Shown: one piece after another, positions 11,101 to 21,329 of the stretch
How positions within the stretch are numbered: position 1 is the first letter of the stretch
Layout: the number at the start of each line of letters is the position of its first letter
Assembly: GCF_016086655.4 (NCBI RefSeq)
Contig: NC_052139.2
Coordinates: forward strand, 23,750,002 to 23,814,001
Length of the DNA: 64,000 nucleotides
Reading direction: 5' to 3'
Source of the DNA: Lepeophtheirus salmonis
Taxonomy: Eukaryota > Arthropoda > Copepoda > Siphonostomatoida > Caligidae
Notes under the pieces: generated by a model
What the model was told of the DNA's origin: nothing
The model's database searches: none
The model's input: only the letters and a program-made list of their open reading frames with translations
Translations under genes and position numbers: made by a program

Positions 11101-14034
11101 ACTACTACCAAACTCTTCCTTTGTCTCTATCCTTGCTCGCCATGCGTCACTTCAACCTCATCCTGAATGGTCTCTCATTGTCAGACTCGTTTTATCTAGA
11201 AATATGTCATTCGCAAGTTTGGTCATGGTCAACATTGGTGCTTATATTCCAGATGAAGACTCCAAGCCTAAGCAGTCGGGATGTAATTTTTTAATGTGCA
11301 ATAGAAAGTGTATTGGGGTCGCTGAAAAAGGTTGGTCCCAACTTGTAGGAACTGGTATTCTATATATTGTCATGCATGGAAATCCAGAAGCAGACTCCCT
11401 TTCAATCGTTCTTGGCCCATTGCTTCGAAAATTAAGTAGATCGTCATGGGACATCCTTGATGCCAATTTGATTTGGAATGTACAAAAACCCATCTGGTAT
11501 AGAGTAAGATCTTAAATCCTTAAAATCCTTTTCATTTAGCTTAAATTGTTATTTGGACTTACATTATCATTAGAATAGCTTTTTTAATTCTGTGGGCCTG
11601 GAGAAAAAGTATATTCATTTGATTGGTTCCCAAATATTTTTTTCAAAACTCATAACTATGCAAATATGTTACATTTTTGTAACGTAAGTTTTGTCAAATC
11701 TGAAGAGTTAGGCTGTCACAAAAATATATTAATAGGAATTAAAAATCTTATTTTGGAGAAAAAATTACTTGTATTACACATTGTAGTTCAAGACTCACAA
11801 TATATATGTACATTTAAGGCTCATCAACTTTGAAATAATAAAAATAGCTGAAAGCAAACAAAAGTAGTTTTTATGATTGATTAGAAAAACATGTTATTTT
11901 CTGAACAATCTTAACAAATAAACTATACTTAAAATATCACCTAAATTCATAATGGAAGCGTATATCTGCATTAAAATGTATGATTTAACTCTTGATCCTT
12001 CTTTCAGGCTCTTTTAGAAATACTGGAACCCTATTTTTATCCAATTATCAACGATTTAGTAGAGGATGTGGATGGTGGAAAGACATGGACAATATCTCAA
12101 GTATCTGATGCAATTAAGAAAATTAATGTGAACATAATGGATGTGGCTTACTGCATACCCATTTCGTTTTATCAAGTATGCGAGTTACTCGAGACCTTAA
12201 TTCCGGACTCTATTCGTCCATTATGTGACTCTATTGTTGTTCATTTCTTCTTCGCCACAGTTTATAACATCATTACTAAACTTATTCCCATATTTCGGTA
12301 AGGACTTATATTCCTTGAAAACTATCTACATTACTTTTGCTTGAAAACACCAAAAATTATTGAGTATTCTAAAAAGGAATTGTGTTTTTTTTTTTGCTAA
12401 ATAATTTATTATTAGAAATCTATCGGTCCAAAAAATTGACATCCTATTTTGTATTGTACTATATCTAAAGAAGGGATTTGTGTAATGAAAAAACTAATTT
12501 TATGGATTAGAAAAGGCAAAATGCTTGTTGCGTTTTCTTTTTTTTTGTTTGTGCTGTTAACTTTTCCTTGGGTGTAAGGTCTTGTTTTAAAATGCGTAAT
12601 CAAATAAATATATATAAATAATTATGATATTTATCTTGCACTGATGCTATTTCAAATGTAAACGGTTCTCCTCTTTATAACAGTAATTCATTGCTCCCCC
12701 CGCCCCCGATATAACAGGCATCTGATGTTAATACGAGTCTTAGTTTAGTTATACCATATGTTTCGCTCCTCACCTTCCTTGCTCTCTCCAAAAAGCCACA
12801 CCAGAGATAAACAAGAATTATTCTTTGCAAAGGAGATGTTAAAACCACGAATTAAAAGAATTAACAAAATAGAAAACAAAGCAATTACGTTTTTCCTTTT
12901 GTAATCATAAAACTGTGTTTTTCTTTCTACAAAAATCCCATCCTAAATATACCACTTTTTTAATATATATAACAATAAATTAAAAGTTCAAAAACTATCT
13001 TGAAAAAAAAAAAAAAATCTCTTAAATCTTTTCCTATATCGATAATCAAATTTCTACAATGGGTGAATTAGAAGGAAATAAATTGAATGAATCATCATTT
13101 ATCGTATTTGCCTGATCCCCCGCCCCCCTTCACCGCCATAAATAATCGATATTAGCTAAAAAAAAAAAATTAGCTGAAACAAAACTGATAAGTATGTACA
13201 TAAATTACAAAAAATATTTATTTTTGATTGATAGAAAATGGAAAATGCAAAGGGAAAAGTTAAATTTCCTAATAGCTCTTGGTGAAAAACTATGCCGAAT
13301 GGAATCCTCTCCCGAACTCCAAAAAATTGAAGGTCTTACAGATGCTTCAAGTAAAATGAAGACTGAAAAAAACATTGAGTGGGATGATGGTAATGAAGAC
13401 TTTATCAATGTTATCTCAGAAATGGTAATCTATGTGATTTAGCTCATAAAAAAATGTACTAATCCTTTCATGTATGTAGGTTGCCAACTCTATCAGTGAA
13501 GAGCCAGAGGGACAAATGGCCCTCAAAGCAGTACACCGTTTTGTTTCTTATAATTCTGACTGGGTGAGATCCTCAATGAGCGTTTCAGTTCTGTCAAACG
13601 ACATTGAAATACTTTCAAATACTATTAAACCTTGGGATTCAACGACTTTTGAGGATCCATCACCGTTTGAAAGTGTAGAGCATATAAGTAAGATATTTTA
13701 AGCAATTGAGAAATTTTAAATGGCAATTTAGCTATACATACATTTGAGAAAATAAATTACATTCTGTATTTCTTCTCTTATAGATGGAATCCCCTTTAGT
13801 ACGTTCCTGGACATCCAAATACCAAGTAAAACTGATCTTAAATGTATATTTCAACATGCCAATCCCAATTTAAGTCTATTACTTCTTCAAAGAAGAATTG
13901 AACATTCCCAAAGGAAAAAACTCAGAGAAGAAGAAGATTTGCGACGAGATGGAGAATCTCACGCAGAAGACGACTTGATACGGGAAGATGCAAGACTTTT
14001 TGACGATATATGCCATCATTTTTCGGAAAAATAG
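2026..14034 (+). CDS. Multi-exon KIAA0825/DUF4495-like protein (5' partial)
   Basis: Ten exons are called: 2026-2196, 2911-3067, 6650-6894, 10298-10543, 10682-10957, 11015-11503, 12008-12297, 13235-13424, 13480-13687 and 13784-14034. All introns are GT..AG. Exon phases agree at every junction and the joined length is 2523 nt, exactly 841 codons including the terminal TAG. The middle carries a conserved-looking block, QFWWYYMSGIRADLYNSL, followed by SILTVRYCQ and NPARMPQFRGDI. That pattern recalls the DUF4495 region of vertebrate KIAA0825 (function poorly known); the family name is tentative and CCDC142-like is the alternative. There is no signal peptide or clear catalytic motif. The C-terminus is charged and helix-prone (RRIEHSQRKKLREEEDLRRD). 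The true start codon is not found, so the protein is N-terminally incomplete. Gene structure is much more certain than the name. Confidence 0.8.
2911..3067 (+). CDS. Exon B of the KIAA0825-like gene
   Basis: The donor is a canonical CAT|GTAAGG with GT at 3068. The exon ends with one base of a split codon, which the next exon completes as Ser. The acceptor is weak: the AG at 2909-2910 gives the required phase 0, but the pyrimidine tract is poor. A stop at 2878-2880 limits any 5' extension. The peptide includes LEKWDIIFQIMDPKNIRK and CDSMQKFEFKEDPLP. Confidence 0.55.
3068..4819. other. Intron sequence, no recognised feature
   Basis: This is the first part of the 3.6-kb intron between exons B and C. 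It is AT-rich with scattered poly(A)/poly(T) runs. No open frame, structured repeat or element end was seen here. Confidence 0.5.
4820..6060 (-). pseudogene. Mariner/Tc1 transposase relic (intronic, antisense)
   Basis: Read on the minus strand, the 3' part at about 4860-4930 gives TPYNPDVNPIDYFIRSHVE, the third catalytic block of mariner-type DDE transposases (PDxNPxDyf). Upstream on the same strand, about 5750-5850 gives KKPTRKVRISE and KVQTMIKNDPSKASASSV, resembling the linker/second HTH region. Many stops and frame changes separate these pieces. It sits in the 3.6-kb intron of the host gene, in the opposite orientation. Boundaries are approximate; no TIR was identified. Confidence 0.55.
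6215..6400 (+). repeat. Dispersed repeat family R-GTTAAC, copy a
   Basis: The ordered landmarks TACTAATAATGTTTTAAATG, GTCTCCTTTTTATAAC, AATAATTCATCCCCC and CAGATATTAATCTCTGTCTT match copies at 12625-12800 and 56440-56620, and the reverse complement of 14530-14650. Copies are strongly diverged. There is no ORF and the class is unknown. Confidence 0.45.
6650..6894 (+). CDS. Exon C of the KIAA0825-like gene
   Basis: The acceptor is TTATTCCAG ending at 6649 and the donor is GTAAGA at 6895. The exon enters with two bases that complete the split codon from the preceding exon and leaves in phase 0. The peptide runs KKDFIATVKECTEKIYIHAG, AMTCLLLENGDINPLYSILG and on to LKKIADTIAKK. A long-TIR repetitive element begins only about 50 bases downstream of the donor. 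Confidence 0.75.
6947..7546. mobile_element. Long-TIR non-autonomous element (MITE-like), intronic
   Basis: About 50 bases at the left edge (starting GTTCACTGCGCTCTTTCACA) match the reverse complement of the right edge (starting ATTCACGGCGCTCTATTCAC) with a few mismatches and one or two gaps. Just inside each end are repeated words of the type CTTGGGATGAACTTG/CTTGCTTTGGAATT, oriented symmetrically. The interior is AT-rich and non-coding. It is about 600 bp and lies 50 bases after the exon C donor. No clear target duplication was found, so the superfamily is not assigned. Confidence 0.55.
8050..8800 (-). repeat. Dispersed ~750-bp repeat, copy 2 (inverted)
   Basis: This is the reverse-complement partner of 1085-1840, sharing an ordered set of landmarks across the entire length. 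It lies in the intron between exons C and D, so the two copies face each other across about 6 kb of the gene. The pair is diverged and no coding sequence was found. Confidence 0.65.
8850..8945 (-). repeat. TTAGATGGAGT dispersed repeat, antisense partial copy
   Basis: On the minus strand this reads CTCCATCTAACCTAGGAATC then TTTATTTCTCTAGGAATCACC. It matches the inner part of the repeat at 16745-16935 and 53960-54150. Confidence 0.4.
10298..10543 (+). CDS. Exon D (WWYYM block) of the KIAA0825-like gene
   Basis: The acceptor TTTTTTCAG ends at 10297 and the donor is CAG|GTAGTT. Its 82 codons are phase 0 at both ends. It encodes the most conserved-looking block of the protein, NIQFWWYYMSGIRADLYNSL, followed by AKNILHAVLDDSLSILTVRY. 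This is the main basis for the DUF4495-type family suggestion. Confidence 0.8.
10682..10957 (+). CDS. Exon E of the KIAA0825-like gene
   Basis: The acceptor is ATAATAG ending at 10681 and the donor GTAAAA starts at 10958. The 92 codons are phase 0 at both ends. The start ITPNPARMPQFRGDIFAILM continues the preceding block. A hydrophobic, Cys/Leu-rich stretch follows (SLVSCLSHLFCPLPIHLA); it is too polar-flanked to call a membrane helix. The next intron is only 57 bases long. Confidence 0.8.
11015..11503 (+). CDS. Exon F (largest) of the KIAA0825-like gene
   Basis: The acceptor TATATTTTAG ends at 11014 and the donor is AGA|GTAAGA at 11504. The 163 codons are open throughout and phase 0 at both ends. 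The peptide contains SNPLNSHEDELIRWLSLTTL near its start and CNRKCIGVAEKGWSQLVGTG later, a Cys-containing segment without a recognisable metal-binding spacing. Confidence 0.8.
12008..12297 (+). CDS. Exon G of the KIAA0825-like gene
   Basis: The acceptor CTTTCAG ends at 12007 and the donor is CG|GTAAGG at 12298. The exon leaves in phase 2; the first base of the next exon completes an Arg codon. The peptide starts ALLEILEPYFYPIINDLVED and includes CELLETLIPDSIRPLCDSIV. Confidence 0.78.
12625..12800 (+). repeat. Dispersed repeat family R-GTTAAC, copy b
   Basis: It shares CACTGATGCTATTTCAAATG, GTTCTCCTCTTTATAACAG, TAATTCATTGCTCCCC and ATCTGATGTTAATACGAGTC with the copies at 6215 and 56440. It lies in the intron between exons G and H. 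Confidence 0.45.
13235..13424 (+). CDS. Exon H of the KIAA0825-like gene
   Basis: The acceptor ATTGATAG ends at 13234. The first base completes the codon left split by the preceding exon. The donor is ATG|GTAATC at 13425. The peptide KWKMQREKLNFLIALGEKLC is followed by an acidic region (NIEWDDGNEDFINVISEM). The following intron is only 55 bases. Confidence 0.75.
13480..13687 (+). CDS. Exon I of the KIAA0825-like gene
   Basis: The acceptor is TATGTAG ending at 13479 and the donor is ATAA|GTAAGA at 13688. It begins in phase 0 and ends one base into an Asn codon. The peptide includes GQMALKAVHRFVSYNSDW and VLSNDIEILSNTIKPWDS. Confidence 0.75.
13784..14034 (+). CDS. Terminal exon J of the KIAA0825-like gene
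   Basis: The acceptor TCTCTTATAG ends at 13783, and the first two bases complete the split Asn codon. The frame runs to TAG at 14032-14034. The C-terminal tail is strongly charged (RRIEHSQRKKLREEEDLRRD) and ends near LFDDICHHFSEK. AATAAA-type poly(A) signals occur about 320 bases downstream (near 14352) and again near 14390. Confidence 0.78.
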
Positions 14035-14529
14035 TATCCCAATTTCTCATAGCGATTGATTTTTTTTCAAAAATATGGCCAATGACTCATGGCGAAAAAA
14101 TTTCATGACTTATCTCGGGAAAAAGTTTAAATGATTTGATTTTTTCAAATAATCAAGATTATACTTTTCCATTGATTTATATAAACAAACATAGAATACG
14201 ACAATTTATTATATTTTAATCATTAAAAAAGTTTGTAAAAAAAGTCTGTTTTTATTATAATGAAATGCATATTAGGCATGCAGTTATAAAGTTAAAATTA
14301 TTCTATGTAGATCTCCATTTTATTTTATAAAAAATATTCATTCGTACTTTTAATAAAATACAAATATAACTTTATATCAAATTAATTTATAATAAAAGTT
14401 TAAAAAAAAATCTACTAGTTGAATTGCAAAAGCTATGTTTTTGTTAGAAATGAGTCTGGTGTCCAATTCAGACATTACTTGAAAAGTTTGGCATTGGAAT
14501 CATCTAATTATTTTTTTCTTATTTATAAG

Positions 14530-14650
14530 AATAATTAGGTATGGGCCTTTCTAAGAGGGCGAGGAGAAAGTAGGACCGTTATATATACTACTACTAAATT
14601 AAGACCCTTGTTAACATCAGCTGCCTTTTGTATGATTTTAGCAGTGGAAG
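14530..14650 (-). repeat. Dispersed repeat family R-GTTAAC, antisense copy
   Basis: The reverse complement contains CAGCTGATGTTAACAAGGGT, then TCCTACTTTCTCCTCGCC. It matches the second half of the copy at 56440-56620 and sits between the host gene's 3' end and the mariner copy at 14761. Confidence 0.4.
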
Positions 14651-14760
14651 AAAATGTATTGATCCTATAGAGAGGAGAACCCTTCACAATTTCAGTAGCA
14701 TTAGTGCTAGAAAAATATTGTAAAATTATATCTCAGGTCTCAGCTTACGATGCTTATATA

Positions 14761-15723
14761 CAGAGTAGGTTGCCGAACGTGAACTCGAGAGATGGATTTA
14801 GATATACATCAATAATTTTATATTTCCAATAATAGGTAAAAAAAAAATGTTAATAAAACTAGTGGACAAGGTTTTTGTAAAACTTTTTAACTCAATATAG
14901 CCACCTTCATTATCAATAACAGTCTTAACACGTCGTTTGAAGGCCATACAGGAGTTGATGACAAACTCCTCTGAAAAGTTATCCCTTGCAGCCAGTATGG
15001 AAGACTTCAGCGAGTTTTGTCCTTTTGGTTTCCTCTCCAAAGTGCCCCACATAGAAAAGTCCAAGGGGTCAAATCTGGTGAGGAACGGAGCCATATCTCC
15101 TTGGACTAGAGTCGAGCCATTTTTTCTGTGCAGAATTTTTGCCACATGGCAGACGTGTGAGGGGGTGTCCAGAGTTCAGTAGATGGTATATTTAACCACC
15201 TTATAGTAGGCATCTGTCCAATTTTCTGTCCAGCCTTGAAAAACGAACGGATGATTTTTCTTTCCATCAGAGGCCACAACGGTAAGGACCATTGTTTGGG
15301 CCAGATATTTGGCGTAGTAAAACCATTAGACCTCTCCTGAGGGTCCTAGGAGCCACAAAGAAGCCGTTCTTATTCTTCTCCAAACTTAACAAGAGCTTCG
15401 TATACCTCTTTATGTTATTACCTCCACTTCATGACAGCTTGGAGAGGTCTTTTTCATTTTTTTCCTCTTGGCCAACTTTAAAACCAGGCTCCTATAACAC
15501 TTAATAATATCCATACTCTTCATCACATCAACTCTGGCATCTAGGAGATATAAGATGAGCTTCATTTTTGCTTGTTGCTCCCTCATGATTAAATTACTAA
15601 ATGATTAGTATAGTTTGTTTATGTAAAAAAGACTACGGAAAACGAATAAAAAATCACTAAACCTTTTATAGTAATGAGAAAATAAACATTAATTAACAGT
15701 AAACGTTTTGCTGCCCTACATTG
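14761..15723 (-). mobile_element. Mariner-like element, 5'-deleted, antisense
   Basis: TA dinucleotides flank both ends (14759-14760 and 15724-15725). The left end (CAGAGTAGGTTGCCGAACGTG) and the reverse complement of the right end (CAATGTAGGGCAGCAAAACG) form imperfect TIRs. The minus-strand transposase is in several frames. An N-terminal start (MREQQAKMKLILYLLDARVD) lies near 15590. A middle part near 15220-15290 resembles the catalytic core. The C-terminal block 15100-14850 carries RFDPLDFSMWGTLE, the third DDE motif, and ends FKRRVKTVIDNEGGYIE, typical of the family C-terminus. At 963 bp it is shorter than the usual ~1.3 kb; frameshifts and deletions make it non-functional. Related derivatives are at 33957, 34440 and 62633. 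Confidence 0.75.
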
Positions 15724-16133
15724 TATGCTTTCTAAAGACATTCGACTATCCCGTGGCATGATAGTTTTGATGTTCCTTAATTAACTAACAATATATTCTT
15801 ACATTATTTTACAGAATATAATATGGATTGCTATATAATTATTCATAACGAAGTTATATATCCCACTCCTTATCTAGTAAATTCATAAACAGGAGTGACG
15901 GCCCTGTCGATCATCAATTTGTACTTTTAATAGTACAACAAGGGCTTACTCTTCTCCAAGCGATGACAGAAAGTGGGGTATCAAAGACTATTTTGTCATG
16001 ATTTTTTAGTATTTGAATGTACTCGAGTTGTATTTTTTTCTGCTCGGGTATGCTCATGAAGCAACGGCTGAATAGGTGAATAAATATTTATGTTCAATAT
16101 TTAAAAGAAATAAGTAATAAATAAGACTGGGAC

Positions 16134-16170
16134 TATATAATGGGAGCTGACAACTTCTTTTTCACTCGCT
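16134..16170 (+). promoter_or_regulatory. Candidate TATA/Inr core promoter
   Basis: TATATAA at 16134-16140 is followed about 28 bases later by TTCACTC, an initiator-like match at a normal TATA-Inr distance. The next ~500 bases are clearly less AT-rich than their surroundings. The first ATG downstream (about 16193) opens only an 8-codon frame. It could be the promoter of a non-coding transcript or of an unrecognised retroelement LTR. No expression evidence is available. Confidence 0.3.
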
Positions 16171-16670
16171 CAACTTATAGTTACTAGCAGCTATGGCTTG
16201 GAATTCTGCTGACTATTAATCAAGAAAAGGAGGGATGTGAGATAAAAGAACTGGAGATTTACAAAGACAGTGTGTTCAGAGGGATTTCATAGAATCGATC
16301 TTCCTGACAAGCATTCACATATATAGATCCACATCCTCCCAATGGTTTCATTGGGATATCTGGTTCAAACTCCTTCATCTTTTTTCTCCAATGTCAGATT
16401 CCGTTCAAGGGAGCGTCCTTATTCTTTCCTCACTGCCTGGGTCAAATATTTCCTTGGAGAGAAGGATCCTTGAGCGGACAAATACATAGGATCAATTCAA
16501 GATCCGTGTACTTGTCACCTCTTGACTCATTGTCTCTATATTTAAGAATCAATCCTGAACTCTTTCATGGAAAACCGTATGCCCATTCCTACTAAAGTCA
16601 ACACTACTTCGTCTCTTAGTTTAAGAAACCTATTTCATTCTTTTTTGCGGAATGATGCTACATTAGATTC
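16171..16670. other. Less AT-rich non-coding block
   Basis: Base composition is visibly richer in G and C than its flanks, with no long frame on either strand. It lies directly downstream of the candidate core promoter. No similarity to other parts of the window was noticed. Confidence 0.35.
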
Positions 16671-16744
16671 TGTGTTAAAATATAATTCGGAACTTGGAAT
16701 TATTATCGAAGTTTGAAAGAATGATTGACTTCTTTTTTTATTTG

Positions 16745-16935
16745 TTTAGTGTTCCTTTAATTGGTCAAATGGATTGCACTGAGTAGGTATAAGTAAACAT
16801 TATAGTATTATTACATTTACTCCATCTAACCTAAAAATCTTTTTTTAAGTCCATATACATAGAGCTTATTTCTTTCTCTAGGAATGAACCGTGCACAAAC
16901 CTACACATATTGAGTTCAAGAGAATAATTTCTCCT
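16745..16935 (+). repeat. TTAGATGGAGT dispersed repeat, copy 1
   Basis: Landmarks GTTCCTTTAATTGGTCAAAT, ACTCCATCTAACCTAAAAAT, CTCTAGGAATGAACCGTG and TGAGTTCAAGAGAATAATTT occur in the same order at 53960-54150. They also occur in weaker form within 24465-24625 and 40670-40825. It is a short non-coding interspersed repeat. Polymerase III boxes were not found. Confidence 0.5.
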
Positions 16936-17959
16936 GACCACGTTGTCCATTGAGCATTGCGTACTTATTATTTATGAACACCGGCTATCAAAAACGACAC
17001 TCTTCTTTAGACCCTCATAACTTATTGATAGTAAAAGGTGATAGGAATATCTAAAATATTATAGAAAAATATTCAAAAGAATTAAAAAAAAAAAAAAAAT
17101 GCATTTTCAAGGATTTTTGTTTCATTTTGTATTTTTTAAGTGATCAAACTTTGAAATATTTAAATCCTCTACTAATTGTAAATAACAAGATACATAATCG
17201 ATACAAACACTTTTACATAAGGTTTATAAATCCTACTTTAATTTATTTTTTTTTGGGGTAAAGAATGACTCTAAACGATATTAGTCCCAGATATTTCGGA
17301 ATTCAAATGACAAATGCAAAAACTTTGATTAGTTTTGGATTATCCACTCAAAGATCAATTCCTTTGTTGGATTGATTTAATTTGTACAAAATGAGTGTTC
17401 CACCTGTGATATTTAATGTTTGAAGAACAAAATGTGAAGTCATATTATATCCTTTTTGTAAGGTGATAGAATTGCTCAATTCTTTAATCATATTATTGTC
17501 CCTTTGGTTTCCTTCCTGTTAGTATAATCCTATGTAGTAATAATACATATTTTGCATAATTTGTAAATGTTAAGGTGTATGCGTATAATATCATTGGTGA
17601 TTATAGAGTTATACATAATTAAAAGTTTAGTAACTGAAACATAATCAGTGAAGCAATCTAAATACAAATAAATTTAAGTTTTCATTTGCATATTTTAAAA
17701 TTTTGAGGGCATTAAAAGATTAAAACATTATAATATATGTACAAAAAACAAATCCCCTTAATGCACTCAAATATTCATTAAATGATCAGAATGTAATAGG
17801 TGACCATCAAATATGGTTTTCATTTTCTTAAAGTAAAAAGTTAGCCACTCCGACGATTAAAAAAGCCAACTAGATTAGAACGTCGGTAGATTGCAAAATG
17901 TATCTCAATTTGTTCCAAAATTATGGTGGATTATGCATTTTTTATATTATGTCTTACAT

Positions 17960-20077
17960 AATTATTTTTTTGTTGTAAACGTTCCCAAAACATTTGAAAG
18001 CTGTTTAATACTCCTTGATGTCTAGATTTATCGATTTTAATAATTTAAAGGAAGTTTATAAGGCTATTTTTTAGGAAGTCGATATGCCCAATTTTGTTAT
18101 AGTCATCCAGTTTTACCTTTAATCAGTCGACGACAACTCAATGACCACAATCATGATCTTAAATGTCTTTTTTTATTCGACATTATTTTATTTTTATTTT
18201 AGAGAAATTAATATATAAAGGGGACAAGTTGGGGAATAAGTTTAATCTAAATTTCAGCTGTTAGCAAAAAGGGATGTAGATAAGAAGTTTTGGGTAAAGA
18301 AAAGAGTGGTATAAAAGAAGACAGTTAATCATCCCAACAAGGACTTAATTTTTTCCTTCCTTGTATAATATTGTTTTGGCCCATCATTCCATTATTTCAT
18401 AAGATGTAAGGAAAAAAAAAAATGAGTTGGTCTAACGTTGAATATTTTAAAAATTTTATTCAAAATAAGAACATCCATACCTAAACTGTTTTTATAGCAG
18501 CTGGATTCTTCTACACGAGCTAAATATTCAAAAAGACGTGCCTCAGCATGAAATATATGATGGTTCCACATGTTCTCGAATCTGGGGAGGTTAAGATGTT
18601 TAGACATAAATATTCCAGCAAATTTTGAATCCTGATCCGAAACCAAAATTAGACAGATAATTGTTCAGAATTTTATGAGGAATTTCCCCAAAGTTTAGAT
18701 ATTAGTAAAGTAGGATCCAGATTAAAGTTACATTTTACTGATTAATGATGCCGAATCATTGGGGAATAACCAATCAATGTCGCCCCAAGATACTACGTTC
18801 GTTATAGATACTATCATTTATTAAGCTAGGATGAAGTATTAAGCAATATTTTATTATCCGAATCATCCTTGAGACATTCTTTAAGATCTATGGAAGTTCA
18901 AGTATCGAAAGCTTTTTCGGATCCAGGATACCGGATGATATAAATTTACCTAAACCGTGCACGAGCACTTCAGATCTCGATACAAAGCCTGTCCTATTTT
19001 TATTCAGAAATGCTTGTTAAGATCCAGAAAATCCATTATATCTATTTTAAGATACTTAAAAGTTCAAGTACCCCAAGACAGTTTGGGTCTTTTATCTAAC
19101 ATATTTTTGGGGAATATAAGTTTATTTATAACCATATCCAGGATTTTTGGATTCGGGTCCAAGACCAGTCCTATCTCTACTCACAATGCCATCAAAAATA
19201 ACTAGCCTTCTTTATTTATATATTTCTTTCTCTATGGTTTGAACCAACTTTTGAATACAGATTAAATCATTTAATAGTTTGGAAAATAACATTTTGTTGT
19301 AAAATAAAGGCTACTGCAGGAAAATTCTCTAAAAATACATACAATCCTAGACATAGATTAAATGCTTTTGTGTCGTACACAACAATAAATATCTAAAAAT
19401 TCAAATAATTTAAATTCTAAGGGATACGAATTACCTATTTTTATGAATAGATTTTACATTTGGATATGAATACAAATATTTTTGAATAAGATTAACGTTT
19501 TAACTAAACAAATAATTCTTTAAAATAACATGTGGTCCATCGAAATCTGAACATTTAATAATTCAATGATAAATTAAGGTTGAGTTATTGAAATTAATTC
19601 ATATGTCGATATATTAAAGTTAACAAATTATTTGCAAAATAAAACAAACCTGAGATCTTTAGCTTACGTAAATGTCGAGAAAAAGGATGCTTAAATGTGA
19701 TCGACGAATTTCTATTCGCGAACTCCTAGAAATTTATTATTAGAGTAAGTCAAAAAAGAGTTTTTATTTCACTCAATAAAATGCCGAAAATTTAATAGGA
19801 GCTAGTGCCATGCTCTTGAACTATTTTCTGCTTAATAGTAGATACAGTTTTCGAACTAATTGGGTCTTATGAGGCTGTATCCTAGTTTTAACTTTATTCT
19901 ACTAAAACTGCAGAATTTTGATTGCATTCTAAATTATAGTGCTTAGCAAATGTTTACTGTTTTAGGTGCCCCTCAGACTTGTGAATACTGAGGTATGCAA
20001 TAATAACATATATTTTAAGAAAATTGCCTTTTTATAAGTATTTTGAACCAACCTAGCACATTGGGCAATGTGCTAGG
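17960..20077 (-). repeat. Left arm of 2.1-kb long inverted repeat
   Basis: This arm is the near-perfect reverse complement of 24629-26742. An 82-codon frame (18957-19205) is identical in both arms. The differences I can see are single-base changes in homopolymers, for example five versus six T and eleven versus eight A. Small ORFs in it match no family I recognise and are probably not genes. The inner edge is a 26-bp hairpin; the outer edge is near TAATTATTTTTTTGTTG. The near identity implies a recent duplication or ongoing gene conversion. Confidence 0.85.
20052..20077. repeat. Hairpin at the inner edge of the left arm
   Basis: Twelve-base arms CCTAGCACATTG and CAATGTGCTAGG flank a GG centre. 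Sequence homology between the two long arms ends here. The equivalent sites at 24629-24646 and 40826-40843 keep only the GCACATTG/CAATGTGC core. Confidence 0.7.
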
Positions 20078-21329
20078 TGCATCCCCTTAGTTCCCTGTAG
20101 TGTTGCTCTAGAGGTAACAAGCTGCTATTGTGTGCTGAACTATTTGCATTATTTCCGTCTGTCTACTATTTTAATTTTATGTTTGTAATTTTATATGTAA
20201 AAAAATTTATTTATTTTTTTTGCAGAAAATTAATGTGCATTTTTTTATAAATATTTTTTTTAACTTTATGAAAATTGGGGGAAAAGTGTGAGAGATTAAG
20301 TATTTGGATTTTTTTCTGTCCGAGATAGAGAGAGTTATATTTCACTTGTAGTAATTTGTTAAACTTGTTTTTAAACAGATAAATTTAAAATATTAATACA
20401 TACACACAAGGGATACTCTTACGGATAATTTCATTTTCCTTAAGCGAGATATCTTACACAATTGGATTCATATATTTATACGTTTTGTACGTTTAATTGT
20501 CTTTTACGGTATTTCTGTGAATTAATTTTTACTTTTTATGTATGCCGTTTTAATATTTTATTTGATATGGTTCGAAAATGTAGGTGAACGAAAATGAAAG
20601 AAATAGGTTTTTTTTATCGTGTAAAACCCTACGGGATCTATTTGCAACAGCACCACAACGGGTTTATCCTGTAAATACAATGTAAGTCCAGCACATATAA
20701 TACTATGTGGATCACATCCAGTTTTGAAGCTGATGATCATTTAAAAAAGATAAACTTATAATTTTTAGTCATGAATAAATACATATCCCATTCAAACGAT
20801 GCCACTTTCAATTAGTTAGTGAAAGGGCAGTTTTGAAAAATATATATTATGCATACTTCCATGAAATATATATATATAGAAAAAGAGAGGGATTAGTGGA
20901 TACAGTCAAATTTTCTTTAGCTTTGTAAACTGACAAGGTTGGAAATTATATGAAAATCTCTAATCAAATAATTTATTATATATTTTTTGGTTTGATTTAA
21001 CATTAGTTTCAATCATAGCGATTAACGCTCTTATTTTCTGTTAATCATTATTAATAATAAATTTCATGTAAACTTATTTCTCTATAATCGATCATGTGGA
21101 TATAAGTAAGTAAAAAGCATGTAAATAGTAAATTTTATATATAGAAAAAATTCTGACAAATTACATTTATAATTGATTTAATTCTTTAATCCTCAGGTAA
21201 ATAATCTACACATGATATTAAAAAGTTTAAAATGAATCATAGCATTACAGAGCTCATAATATAATGCGTAGTATTTGATGTATTTATACCCTAAGTTACC
21301 TCATGAGAGTAAAACAATGGTTATAAAAG
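20078..21329. other. Inverted-repeat spacer, left part
   Basis: AT-rich sequence with runs of A/T and one TA-rich microsatellite near 20865. No coding region or element end was recognised. Confidence 0.4.

Noticed and set aside
18957..19205. 82-codon ORF repeated identically at 25498-25746
   Set aside because: Its conservation is explained by the near-identity of the whole inverted-repeat arms; composition is not protein-like and no motif was found.
20052..20092. Helitron 3' end (hairpin followed by a CTRR-like terminus)
   Set aside because: The bases after the hairpin do not give a clean CTRR-T end, no TC start was found, and the copies continue differently past the site.
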